Assembly: GCA_022702705.1 (NCBI GenBank)
Contig: JAKZJZ010000052.1
Location: 1-64,000 of the forward strand
Direction of reading: 5' to 3'
Source of the DNA: Papilionanthe hookeriana x Papilionanthe teres
Taxonomy: Eukaryota; Streptophyta; Magnoliopsida; Asparagales; Orchidaceae
Length of the DNA: 64,000 bases
Shown: positions 1 through 14,411 of the stretch, piece after piece
Numbering within the stretch: the first letter of the stretch is position 1
How the letters are laid out: each line of letters opens with the position of its first letter
Translations under genes and position numbers: made by a program
The notes under the pieces: generated by a model
Databases searched by the model: none
What the model saw: only the letters and a program-made list of their open reading frames with translations
Told to the model about the DNA's origin: nothing

Positions 1-1937
1 TACTTCACTTATAGGATATTCAAATGTCCTAGTTCACTGAGTAAGATAACAACAAAACTTGAATTCCCGGACGATTAATTCATTTGTATAATTAAATTCA
101 TTTGGACTTAAAATAATCCTAGAAATATTGAAAAGATGTTTAAGATTCTTCTTAAGCACTTTCTCATTATGGTAGGATATTTATAAGAACAATTGAACTT
201 AATTGTTCTTTGATGAAGAAAATCGTCCTCAAACCAAAATACAAGAACTTAGACGTCATAGGAGATGACTAGCTATAGGATTAGGAATTTGGTAGAAAAC
301 CATAACCCTTCCCTTAGATTTACCTAGGAACTTGTTTAAATATTCTAAATTGTGTTTAAGGGCAGCCTGGGATGACGGGAAGACCCTCCAGGTACGCTTT
401 TATTTTATTGCAATTTATTTTCTTGCAATTTACTTTATTGCAAATGCACTTTACTTTTCTTGCATGATAAACAATCGTTGCATGAAAACCCACACTTTTA
501 GGATAGTCCCTAAAACCGAAACCAAAACTAAATTAAAAGTCATTGCAAGATAAAATTCACCGCCACAACATTTCAAAATATAAAACAACTCAAAATTTAA
601 TCACAAACGAACACAAAACTACAATTACAACTAAATTAAAACGTCTTGTTGGATGATCGGGAATACCTCGGATGATGTAACCTACGTGTTGCTAACGAGA
701 ATTTCCCACGGTCTAAATGAAAGTGTGGAACTCATTCGATTGAGTTTAGCAAATTCATCCGGACTAAGTGAATCCGATAAAAATAACGATGTCGAAGGAT
801 GGAACCGTGGGATCTTAACCGGTGTTGTTATAATCAACTTTAAGATTTGTTTTAAATAAAACATAAAAACACTTGGAAATTAAGATTTTCTCTAAACCAA
901 AACACCTTTCTCATCTCCCGATTTATGACTTCTATAACTAAACCTCTCGCAACAACAAGGAGCTCGGAGCATGGTGGGTAGCACGACCATCGTCATCAGC
1001 AAAACCTGAGTCTACTTCAGCAAAACTTTCTTAGAATTAAATAACTAAGCCATAGGATTTTGAGGTAGTTTTCCTAGTGCAACATAAATCATCAACTCTT
1101 CGTTAGGCATTTGCAAGATCATGTCACGTAGATTAAGCCCTAACCGGTCTTAGGACTCCGAGGTAGTCGTTTGGTACGACATAAACCCTCACATCTTCAA
1201 GGCTATTTGTATGATTTTATCATACAAATATAAGCCCAAATTAATCAAAATTGGCAAGATTGAAATATCAAATAAACATTAGGACTTTCCTAAATCCGAG
1301 CCAAACAATAGGATAGTTGAGAAATTACCGAAGTTCGCTTCGAATCTGTGATTTCTCCTACCTTTCTTCCTTTGAATTCCCAAAACAAAAATGTTCCAAA
1401 TTTGATCCATTCCTATTGAAATTCCAAAATTCAATCCCTTTGAAAACTTAAACTTTGAAATTCTTGAGAGCAGAACTACTGATTATTATCAAGAGTTTTC
1501 TTAAGTTATTCCCGTCACTTAAGATGTAATTAACTATAGGGGCTTGCCCTTATAGGGAATTTTAAGAACCCAGGTAATATAAACCCTGCTTAATTCCTTT
1601 ATATTAAGCAGGGGAACTTGTCGGCTTATAAAATTGGTTCGCAGACCAAACGGATGTCACAAATCTTCTAGTTTATTTAATCAAGCCCCATCACCAAACA
1701 GTGTGTCTATTCATTGAGATAGATACACAATTTGTGATGCAGTGCTCGTTTATATAAACTATTCGGGATGTGAGATCAGTTTGATTTCATATCTTAAAAT
1801 TTTCAAATTTAAAATTATTTTCAAAATCAAATACTACTTTTCAAATTATTTATTTAAATTCAATTAAAAATTTGCCGTCAATTTTTGTTAGGCGACCCCC
1901 CTTTTTCAAAACACATAACCTAAAAATAAGCCGTACA
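1..1937 (-). repeat. LTR-like head, inverted copy of 44131-46060
   Basis: The reverse complement of this stretch matches 44131-46060 along its whole length, at roughly 90 percent by eye with small indels. Both copies have the same outer limit: on the minus strand this one starts TGTACGG at 1937, the partner starts TGTCGG at 44131, and similarity stops there in both. A shared TGT end suggests the 5' end of an LTR, here running leftward out of the window. I see no coding sequence; the open frames at 332-553, 653-859 and 682-864 are short and not recognisable. Calling it an LTR is inference; the inverted duplication is directly visible. Confidence 0.6.
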
Positions 1938-2154
1938 GGGATTTCACTTTGAACTTTCCGTATGCTCGGTCTCTTCCACCCAAACCTGGAGGTTAGGCCT
2001 TGAGCATATGAAAATTCAAAGTGAAGGAAGCAAGCATGTGGAATTTCTGTGGCGGGATTCATTGCTAGTCCTCTAAGAAAAGTCACCAGGAAGTCCTATG
2101 GCTAGATCCTAGGAAATCTATAGAGAAACTAGATCTCGACCAAAAGTGAGGTCA
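1938..2154 (+). repeat. LTR-tail-like segment joined to the inverted LTR head
   Basis: This segment resembles 51380-51610 in direct orientation. Shared landmarks are CTAGTCCTCTAAG (about 2066 and 51518), GGCTAGATCCTA and GAGGTCAACAA. In the other copy it lies just before a candidate LTR end and primer-binding site. Here it is joined directly to the TGT end of an inverted LTR head and runs into the TTGACC array, so this locus is rearranged. No gene is seen. Confidence 0.5.
1943..2025. repeat. Imperfect inverted repeat (hairpin-capable)
   Basis: Arms at 1943-1967 and 2002-2025 are complementary over about 24 bases with three mismatches and a small length difference. They begin TTCACTTTGAA and end TTCAAAGTGAA, around a 34-base loop. 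Pairing may extend outward in broken form (1931-1942 with about 2039-2053). The role is unknown. Confidence 0.5.
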
Positions 2155-4445
2155 ACAATGACCACCCTTTTGACCAAATAGGTTAACTTTTAACCAAAAA
2201 TTCATTTTGGTCAAAATAGGTCAACTTTTGACCAAAAAGTAATCTTTGGTCAAAATGGCCAATTTCTGACCCAATGACCACCCCATTGACCCAAAGACCA
2301 ACCCATTGACCCAATAGGTCGGTTTTTGACCGAAAAGTAAATTTTGGTCAAAATAGTTAATTTTTGATCTAATGACCAATTATTCACTCAATAAGTTAAT
2401 CTCTGACCAAAAGGTCAACTTTGGTCAAAGCATTCAATCCTTAGCCCAATGACAAACCCATTAACCCAATAGGTCAACTTTTGACCAAATAGTCAATTTT
2501 GGTCAAATAGTCAATTTTTGACTGAATGACCATCAATTGACCTAATAAGTTACCTTTTGACCAAAAAGTCAACTTTTGTCAAATGATAAGTCAACGTTTG
2601 ACCAAAATAGATCAACTTTTGACCAAAAAAATTAATTTTAGTCAAAATGGTCAACTTCTGACATAATGACCTCCCCGTTGACCCAATGGCTCAACTTTTG
2701 ACCAAAAATTTAATTTTGGTCAAAATAATTAATTTTTGACCTAATGACCAAAATAGTCAATTTTTTGAATTAATGACCAATTATTGAAACAATAAGTCAA
2801 TCTCTGACAAAAAAGTCAACTTTAGACAATATGGTCAATGATTGACCCAATGACAAATCCATTGCCTAATAAGTTAAATTTTGACCAAAAAGTCAATTTT
2901 GGTCAAAATAGTCAATTTCTGACCTAATGACCACTCATTGACCAAATAGGTCAACTTTTAACCAAAAAGTCAACTTTGGTCAAAATGGTTAATTTTTGAC
3001 CCAATGATCAACCCATTGACTAAATTGGTAAAATTTTGACCAATTTAGTCAACTTTTTAGTTCAAAATAGAAAATTTTTGACTTAATGACCAATTATTGA
3101 CCCAATAAGTAAATCTGTGACCAAAAAGTCAACTTTGGTAATAATTATCAATCCTTGACCCAATGACAAACCCATTGACCCAACATGTCAACCTTTGAAC
3201 AAAAAGTTAACTTTGGTCAAAATGGTAAATCCTTGACCCATTAACGAACCCACCAACCCAATAGATCGACTTTTTTCCAAAAAGTCAATTTTGGTCAAAA
3301 TAGTAAATTTTTTACATAATTGCCAATTATTGACCCAATAGGTCAACTTTTGAACAAAAAAGCCAATTTTGGTCAAAATTGACAATTTTTAACCTAATGA
3401 CCACCTCATTGACCCAAAAGGTCAACTTTTAACCAAAAAGTCAAATTGGGTCAAAATGATCAATTTCTGACACAATGACCTAAATGTCATATTTGGTGAA
3501 AATGGTCAATCCTTCATCCAATGACCAACCCATTGACCCAATTTGTTAACTTTTGACTAAAAAGTCAACTTTGGCCAAAATAGTAAATCCTCGACCCAAT
3601 GACCAACTTATTGACCCAATAGGTTAACTTTTGACAAAAAGTCAATTTTCCTCAAAATTGTCAATTTTTTATCTACTAACCCCCTCATTAACCTAAATAG
3701 GTCAAATTTTGACCAAAAGACAACTTTGGTCAAAATTGTCAATCCTTAACCCAATGACCAACCCATTGACCCAATATGTCAACTTTGACCAAAAAGTCAA
3801 TTTTGATTAAAATAGTCAATTTTTGACCTAATGACCAATTTTTGACCCAGTAAACCAATCTCTATCCAAAAAGTCAACTTTGGTCAAGATGGTTAATCTT
3901 TGACCTAATGCCCAACCCATTGACCCAATAGGACATCTTTTGACCAAAAAGTCAACTTTGGTCAAAATGATCATTACTTGACCCAATGACCAACCCATTG
4001 GCCTAATAGGTCAACATTTCACCAAAAAGTCAATTTCGGTCAAAATAAAAAAAATTGAATTAATGACCAATTATTGACCCAATAAGTCAATCTCTGGCCA
4101 AATAGTCAACTTTAGTCAAAATGGTCAATCCTTGATCCAATGACAAACCCATAGACCCAATAGGTCAACTTTTGACCAAAAAGCCAATTTTGGTCAAAAT
4201 AGTTAATTTTTGACCAAATGACCACCGATTGACCCAATATATCAACTTTTGACCAAAAAGTCAACTTTGGTCAAAATGGATAATTTTTGACCCATTGACC
4301 CAATAGGTTATCTTTTGACCAAAAAAGTCATCTTTAGTAATAATGGTCAACTTCTTGACCCAATTACCAACACATTGACCAAATATGTAAACTTTTGACC
4401 AAAAAGTCAACTTTGGTCAAAATGGTCAATTTACGACCCGATGCA
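2155..4445 (+). repeat. TTGACC/GGTCAA satellite-like array, block 1
   Basis: Tandem degenerate units of about 78 bp are made almost entirely of TTGACC, GGTCAA and AGTCAA words separated by A/T runs. Units are diverged but keep a fixed order of variants (for example the CATGTCAACCTTTGAAC variant near 3184). The same order recurs in the blocks at 6721, 25996 and 37424, so this is one copy of a longer higher-order repeat. Short open frames inside, such as 3188-3385, are by-products of the repeat. Confidence 0.9.
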
Positions 4446-4474
4446 TTGATCCATTAATCGGGATAACATGTTAG

Positions 4475-4522
<48 letters not shown>

Positions 4523-4680
4523 ATACGAGGGATGGCTTGATCCTTTAATGCTCCAGATTTACTTCATAATGTGTCATTGCTCCTACTTTCCAGATATAAA
4601 TAGATTGCTTTGCGCTGATGATTCACTTATGAAATCTGGTTTTGTATAATGCTCAATAGGCTTAATGTTTCAATACTTTT
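4446..4680. other. Short non-satellite island with (TA)n
   Basis: A (TA)n tract at about 4479-4520 is followed by some 150 bases of ordinary-complexity sequence up to about 4680, where (TA)n-rich sequence resumes. Flanking by (TA)n resembles the LINE 3' ends elsewhere in the window, so a small LINE tail is possible. I could not match it to LINE families A/E or B/C/D. No gene is seen. Confidence 0.35.
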
Positions 4681-4994
4681 CTTTAATATGTATATATATA
4701 TATATTATTTTATTTAAAATTTTTTTAAATTTTAAATATTTTTATAATTAAATTACATTTAAAAATAATATACTATACTTAAATATTTAAATTAAAAAAA
4801 TATTATTAAAGATTTTATATACATATATTGTATATATAAATATATAAATATATATTTATATTTATATATACATATATTTAGTTATTTATTTATAAATTAT
4901 TTAAATATTAAATATTTTTATAATTAAATTATATTTATAAATAATAAATTATACTTAAAATATTTAAAATAAAAAATAGTATTAAATAAATTTT

Positions 4995-5044
<50 letters not shown>

Positions 5045-5357
5045 TATATATTTACATATACCTATTTATATATTTTTATTTATAATTTATTTAATTAATA
5101 AATATTTTTTTAAATAAATTATATTTATAAATAATATACTATACTTTAAATAATTAAAATAAAAAATAATATTATATAAATTTATATATACGTATATATG
5201 AATATATATATATATATAAATAAATATATATTTATATTTATATATAAATATATTTATTTATTTATTTATAATTTATTTAACTATTAAATATTTTTAAAAT
5301 TAAATTATATTTATAAATAAAATACTATACTTAAAAAAATTAAAATAAAAATATAAC

Positions 5358-5408
<51 letters not shown>

Positions 5409-5538
5409 TTATATATAGCTATATGTATTTTTATTTATATTTTACATAACTATTAAATATTTTTATAATTAAATTTTATTTATAAATAATAAACTATACT
5501 TAAAACATTTAAAATAATGAAATAATTTTATATAAATT

Positions 5539-5590
<52 letters not shown>

Positions 5591-5686
5591 CAAATATATA
5601 TAAATTTATTTGTAATTTATTTAACTATTGAATATTTTTATAAATAATATAATATACTTAAAATATTTAAAATTAAAAAATATTAT

Positions 5687-5728
<42 letters not shown>

Positions 5729-6003
5729 TTTATAATTTTGTTAACAATTAAATAATTTTATAATTAAATTATATTTAAAAATAATATACTATACTTAAAA
5801 TATTTAAATTAAAAAAATATATATTATTAAAATTTTTATATACATATATATCTATAAATATATATATATATATATATATACATAAATTTATTTATTTATC
5901 TATAATTTATTTAACTATTAAATATTTTAATAATTAAATTATATTTATAAATAATATACTATACTAAACAAATTTAAAATAAAAAAATAATATTATATAA
6001 AAT

Positions 6004-6071
<68 letters not shown>

Positions 6072-6265
6072 TATATTTAATTGTTTATAATTTATTTAAT
6101 TATTAAAATTTTTTATAATTAAATTATATTTATAAATAATATCCTTTACTTAAAATATTTAAAAGAAAAGAATAATATTTATAAATAATATCGATGCCCC
6201 ATTCATTCGCCCCAAGACTTTGACTTCATGTGCTTGTCATCTCTTTCGTTGGATTCTCTTTTATT

Positions 6266-6321
<56 letters not shown>

Positions 6322-6415
6322 TCGTGATTATATCTATATGTCTCTCTATATAAAGCTTTTTTACAAACACATATATATAATATTTATTCTTAGACTTATA
6401 TAAATATAAATATAT

Positions 6416-6476
<61 letters not shown>

Positions 6477-6638
6477 GTGTGTGTGTATAACAATATTTAT
6501 ATATCCGGTTTCGTTCCTTCATGCTTAGTTGTTTCGTTTTCTCGCTATCCGCACTTTTACCGGTTTGCTTGCGTATAAATTTTTACATATCTCTATAATT
6601 ATATATTTAATAATATACTTTACTAAAAATATTTAAAT

Positions 6639-6683
<45 letters not shown>

Positions 6684-6720
6684 TAAATTTACATATATAT
6701 ATTTATGTATGTAAACATAA
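4681..6720. repeat. AT-rich satellite-like block with (TA)n spacers
   Basis: About nine diverged copies of an AT-rich core share words such as TAATTAAATTATATTTATAA and ACTATACTTAAAATATTT. Each copy is separated by a (TA)n tract of variable length, giving irregular spacing of roughly 150-250 bp. Two small islands of mixed sequence (about 6190-6265 and 6500-6590) are unexplained. The Tyr-Ile-rich open frame at 6203-6493 is translated (TA)n, not a gene. Confidence 0.85.
6013..6068. repeat. (AC)n microsatellite
   Basis: Pure AC dinucleotide run of about 56 bases replacing the usual (TA)n spacer between two AT-rich core units. Confidence 0.95.
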
Positions 6721-9700
6721 ATATGCCAAATCATTAACTAAATAGGTCAACTTTTGACCAAAAAGTCAACTTTGGTTAAAATAGTCAATTTTTAACCCAA
6801 TGACCAACTCATTGACCCAATAGGTCTACTTTTGACCAAAAAGTCATCTTTGATTAAAATGGTCAATTCTTGACCCAGTTACCAACTCATTGACCAAATA
6901 GATCAACTTTTGACCAAAAGTTAACTTTGGTCAAAATATTCAATGTCTAACCCAATGACCACCCCGTTGATCCAATAGGTTAACTTTTGACCAAAAATTC
7001 AATTTTGGTCAAAATAGGTCAACTTTTGACCAAAAAGTAATCTTTGGTCAAAATGACGAATTTCTGACCCAATGACCACCCCATTGACCCAAAGACCAAC
7101 CCATTGACCCAATAAGTTAGTTTTTGACCGAAAAGTAAATTTTGGTCAAAATAGTTAAATTTAGATCTAATGACCAATTATTCACTCAATAAGTTAATCT
7201 CTGACCAAAAGTCAACTTTGGTCAAAATATTCAATCCTTAACCCAATGACAAACCCATTGACCCAATAGGTCAACTTTTAACCAAATAGTCAATTTTGGT
7301 AAAAATTGTCAATTTTTGACTGAATGACCACCAATTGACCCAATAAGTCAACTTTTGACCAAAAAATCAACTTTGGTCAAATGATAAGTCAACTTTTGAC
7401 CAAAATATGTCAACTTTTGACCAAAAAAGTTAATTTTAGTGAAAATGGTCAACTTCTGATATGATGACCTCGTCGTTGACCCAATGACTCAACTTTTGAC
7501 CAAAAATTTAATTTTCGTCAAAATAATTAATTTTTGACGTAATAACCAAAATAGTCAATTTTTTGAATTAATGACTAATTATTGACCCAATAAGTCAATT
7601 TCTGACCAAAAAGTCAACTTTGGATAAAATGGTCAATGATTGACCCAATGACAAACCCATTGCCCAATAAGTCAAATTCTGACTAAAAAGTCAAATTTGG
7701 TCAAAATAGTCAATTTTTGACCTAATGACCACCCATTAACTAAATAGGTCAACTTTTGACCAAAAAGTCAACTTTGGTCAAAATGGTCAATTTTTGACCT
7801 AATGATCAACCCATTGACTAAATTGGTCAAATTTTGACTGAAAAGTCAACTTTTTATGTCAAAATAGACATTTTTTGACATAATGACCAATTATTGATCG
7901 AATAAGTAAATCTCTGACCAAAAATTGAACTTTGGTCATAATTATCAATCCTTGACCCAATGACAAACCCATTGACCCAACATGTCAACCTTTGAACAAA
8001 AAGATAACTTTGGTCAAAATGGTAAATCCTTAACCCAATAACCAACCCACCGACCCAATAGATCGACTTTTGTCCCAAAAGTTAATTTTGGTCAAAATAG
8101 TAAATTTTTTACATAATTGCAAATTATTGACCCAATAGGTCAACTTTTGAAAAAAAGCCACTTTTGGTCAAAATTGGCAATTTTTGACCTAATGACCACC
8201 CGTTGACCTAAAAGGTAAACTTTTCACCAAAAATGTTAAATTGGGTCAAAATGGTCAATTTCTGACACAATGACCAAAATGTCAACTTTGGTGAAAATGG
8301 TCAATCCTTCATCCAATGACCAATCCATTGACCCAATTTGCTAACTTTTGAATAAAAAGTTAACTTTGGCCAAAATAGTGAATGCTTGTCCCAATGACCA
8401 ACATATTGACCCAATAGGTCAACTTTTGACCCAAAAGTCAATTTTGCTCAAAATTGTCAATTTTTTATCTACTCACCTCCTCATTGACCTAAATAGGTCA
8501 AATTTTGAACAAAAGACAACTTTGGTCAAAATTGTCACTCCTTAACACATTGACCAACCCATTGACCCAATATGTCAACTTTGACCAAAAAGTCAATTTT
8601 GATTAAAATAGTTAATTTTTGACCTAATGACCAATTTTTGACCAAGTAAACCAATCTCTATCCAAAAGTCAACTTTGGTCAAGATGGTTAATCTTTGACC
8701 TAATACCCAACCCCTTTACCCAATAGGACATCTTTTGACCAAAAAGTCAACTTTGATCAAAATGATCAATGCTTGACCCAATGATCAACCCATTGGCCTA
8801 ATAGGTCAACATTTGACCAAAAAGTCAATTTCAGTCAAAATAAAAAAATTTTGAATTAATGACCAATTATTAACCCAATAAGTCAATCTCTGACCAAATA
8901 GTCAACTTTAGTTAAAATTATCAATCCTTGATCCAACCCATAGACCCAATAGGTCAACTTTTGACTAAAAAACTAATTTTCGTCAAAATAGTCAATTTTT
9001 GACCAAATGACCACCGATTGACCCAATAGGTCAACTTTTGACCAAAAAGTCAACTTTGGTCAAAATGGATAATTTTTAACCCAATGACCAACCCATTGAC
9101 CCAATAGGTCATCTTTTGACCAAAAAAGTCATCTTTGGTAAAAATGGTCAACTTCTTGATCCAATTACCAACACATTGGCCAAATATGTCAACTTTTGAC
9201 CAAAAAGTCAACTTTGGTCAAAATGGTCAATTTATGACCCAATGACCTCCCCGTTCACCCAATGGGTTAACTTTTAACCAAAAATTCAATTTTGGTCAAA
9301 ATAGTGAATTTTTGACCTAATGACTAATTAATGACCAAATAAGATAATCTCTGACCAAAAAATTAATTTTTGTCAAAATAATCAATCCATCACCCAATGA
9401 CAAACACATTGACCCAATAGGACAACTTTTGACCAAAAAGTCAATTTTGGTCAAAATAGTCAATTTTTGACCTAATGAGCACCCATTAACCCAATAGGTC
9501 AACTTTTGACCAAAAAGTCAACTTTGGTCAAAATGGTCAATTTTTGACCCAATGACCTACCCGTTGACCCAATATATCAAATTTTAACCAAAAAGTTTTC
9601 TGCAGTCAAAATGGTCAAATGTTGACCCAATTACCAACTCATTGACCAAATAGGTCAACTTCTTACCAAAAAGTCAACTTTAGTCAAAATGGTTAATTTC

Positions 9701-10806
9701 TGACCCAATGCCACCTCGTTGACCCAATGGTTAAACTTTTGAAAAAAAAATTAATTTTAGTCAAAATAATCAATTTTTGACCTAATGACCAATTTTAGAC
9801 ACAATAAGTCAATATCTGAACAAAAAGCCAACTATGGTCAAAATGATCAATCCTTGACCCAATGACCAACCCATTGAGCTAATAGGTCAACTTTTGACCA
9901 AAAAGTCAACTTTGGTCAAAATGATTAATTTTTGACCCAACGACCAACATATTGACCCAGTAGGTCAACATTAGACCAAAAAATCAATTTTGATCAAAAT
10001 AGTCAATTTTTGACCTAATGACCAATTATTAACCCAGTAAGCTAATCTCTGACCAAAAAGTCAACTTTGGTCAAAATGGTTTATCCTTAACCCAATGACC
10101 AACCCATTGACCCAGTAGGTCAACTTTTGACAAAAACTCATCTTTGGTCAAAATGGTTAATTCCTGATCCAATGACCACCCCATTGACCTAATGGGTTAA
10201 CTTTTGACAAAAAATTCAATTTTGGTCAAAATAGTCAATTTTTGACCAAATGACCAATAATTGACCCAATAAGTCAATTTCTGACCAAAAAGTCAACTTT
10301 GGTCAAAATGATCAATCTTTGACCCAATGACAAACCCATTAACCTAATAGGTGAACTTTTGACCAAAAAGTAAACTATAGTTAAAATGGTCAATTTCCGA
10401 CCCAATGACCAACCCTTTGACCCAATAGGTCATCTTTTGACCAAAAAGTCAACTTTGGTCAAAATGGTCAATCCTTGACCCAATGACCAACCCATTGGCC
10501 TAATAGGTCAACATTTGACCAAAAAGTCAAATTTTGTCAAAATAAATAATTTTTGAATTAATGACCCAATAAGTCAATCTCTGAACAAAAAGTTAACTTT
10601 GGTCAAAATGGTTAATCCTTGATCCAATGACAAACCCATTGACCCAATAGGTCAACTTTTGACCAAAAAGCTGATTTTGGTCAAAATAGATAATTTTTAA
10701 ATTAATGACCAATTATTGACACAATAAGAAAAATTCTGACCAAAAAGTGAAATTTGGTCAAAATGGTCAATCCTTGACACAATGACAAAACCATTGACCC
10801 AATATT
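6721..10806 (+). repeat. TTGACC/GGTCAA satellite-like array, block 2
   Basis: Same family as block 1; period measured as 78 bp between equivalent words at 9499, 9577 and 9655. Well-conserved units contain an 11-bp perfect inverted repeat, TTTTGACCAAA and TTTGGTCAAAA (9504-9514 and 9523-9533), around the 8-base centre AAGTCAAC. The right edge passes into AT-rich sequence with the same junction as block 4 at 31497. Open frames such as 7854-8078, 8348-8545 and 9317-9502 are repeat by-products. Confidence 0.92.
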
Positions 10807-12094
<1,288 letters not shown>

Positions 12095-12922
12095 TTGACC
12101 CAATAGGTCGGTTTTTGATTGAAAAGTAAATTTTGGTCAAATTAGTTAATTTTTGATCTAATGACCAATTATTCACTCAATAAGTTAATCTCTGACCAAA
12201 AGGTCAACTATGGTCAAAATATTCAATCCTTAGCCCAATGACAAACCCGTCGACCCAATAGGTTAACTTATGACCAAATAGTCAATTTTGGTCAAATAGT
12301 CAATTTTTTACCACCAATTGACCCAATAAGTCAACTTTTGACCAAAAAGTCAACTTTAGACAAATGATAAGTCAACTTTCGACCAAACAAGGTCAACTTT
12401 TGACCAAAAAAGTTAATTTTAGTCAAAATGGTCAACTTCTAACATAATGACCTCCCCGTTGAACCAATGGCTCAACTTTTGACAAAAAAATTAATTTTGG
12501 TCAAATAATTAATTTTTGACCTAATGACTAAAATAGTTAATTTTTTGAATTAATGACCAATTATTGACCCAAAAAGTCAATCTCTGACCAAAAAGTCAAC
12601 TTTGGACAAAATGGTCAATGATTGACTCAATGACAAACCCATTGCCTAATAAGTCAAATTTTGACCAAAAAGTCAATTTTGGTCAAAATAGTCAATTTTT
12701 GACCTAATGACCACCCATTTACCAAATAGATCAACTTTTGACCAAAAAGTCAAATTTGGTCAAAATGGTCAATTTTTGACCCAATGATCAACCCATTAAC
12801 TAAATTGGTAAAATTTTGACTGAAAAGTTAACTTTTTTCGTCAAAATAGACAATTTTTGACCTAATGACCAATTATTGACCCAATAAGTAAATCTCTGAC
12901 CAAAAGTCAACTTTGGTCATAA
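12095..12922 (+). repeat. TTGACC/GGTCAA array, block 3 (partial)
   Basis: A partial copy of the higher-order repeat, corresponding to about 2310-3140 of block 1 in the same variant order. It begins abruptly after AT-rich sequence and ends abruptly in it at about 12922. Confidence 0.88.
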
Positions 12923-13474
12923 TTTATATAATACCTATATATATAAATAAATCTATATTAATATATACATATATATTTTTATTTACAATATATATATATA
13001 TATATTTATATAATACCAATATATATAAATAAATTTATATTAATATATAGATATATATATTTTTATTTACAATTTATTTAATTATTAAATATTTTTATGA
13101 TTAAATTATATTTGTAAATGATATACTATTCATAAAATATTTAAAACAAAAAAATAAATATTAAATAACTTATATTATATTAATAGTTATATATATTTTT
13201 TTAGAATTTACTTAACTATTAAATAGTTTTATAATTAAATAATATTTCTAAATAATGTACTATACCTAAAATATTTAAAATAAGAAATTATATAACATAA
13301 ATTTATATAAAAATATATAAATATATAAATATGTATATTTATATATACACATTTATATTTATTTATTTATAATTTATTTAACTATTAAATATTTTTATAA
13401 TTAAATTATATTTATAAATAATATACTATACATACAATATTTAAAATAAAAAATAATATTAAAAAATTTTATAC

Positions 13475-13535
<61 letters not shown>

Positions 13536-14408
13536 TATTTATAATTTTTTAAAATATTAAATATTTTAATAATTAAATTATATTTAAAAATAATATATTG
13601 TACTTAAATTATTGAAATTAAAAAAAAATAATATTATTAAAATTTTTATATACATATATATGTATATATAAATATATAAATATATATATTTATATACCCA
13701 TATATTTATTTATTTATAATTTATTTAAATATTAAATATTTTTATAATTAAATTATATTTATAAATAATACATTATACTTAAAATATATAAAATAAAAAA
13801 ATAATATAAAATAAATTTTTATATTAATATATTTACATAAAAGTATATATTTACATATACCTTTTTATATATTTTTATTTATAATTTAATTGATTATTAA
13901 ATATTTTTATAATTAAATTATATTTATATGTAATGTACTATAATTAAATTATTTAAAATAAAAAATTAATATTATATAAATCTATATATATATAGATATA
14001 TATATATATATAAATATATATATACAGTATTAATATATTTTTATTTATAATTTATTTAATTATTAAATATTTTTTAGTTAAATTAAATTTGCGAGATAAT
14101 ATACTATACTTAAAATATTTAAAATAAGAAAATAATATTAAATAAAATTATAAATATATATATCTTTATATATACATATATTTATATTTACATATACATA
14201 TATTTATTTATTTATACATATATTATAAATTTATTTATATTTTTATGTATATATATTTATATACCTATTTATATATTTTTATTTATAATTTTTTTCATTA
14301 TTAAAAATTTTTATAATTAAATTAAATTTTTAAATAATATGCTTATACTTATAATATTTAAAATAAAAAAATAATATTATATAATTTATATATATATATA
14401 TATATAAT
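12923..14408. repeat. AT-rich satellite-like block with (TA)n spacers
   Basis: Roughly nine units of the AT-rich core with (TA)n spacers. The final (TA)n tract directly abuts the truncated 5' end of LINE A at about 14409. No gene is seen. Confidence 0.85.
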
Positions 14409-14411
14409 TAT

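Noticed and set aside
2155..10806. Many 60-75-residue open frames in the TTGACC arrays with LTKI/ILTK-like repeats.
   Set aside because: They follow the 78-bp repeat, have no conserved frame (78 is divisible by three, so frames persist by chance) and no domain.
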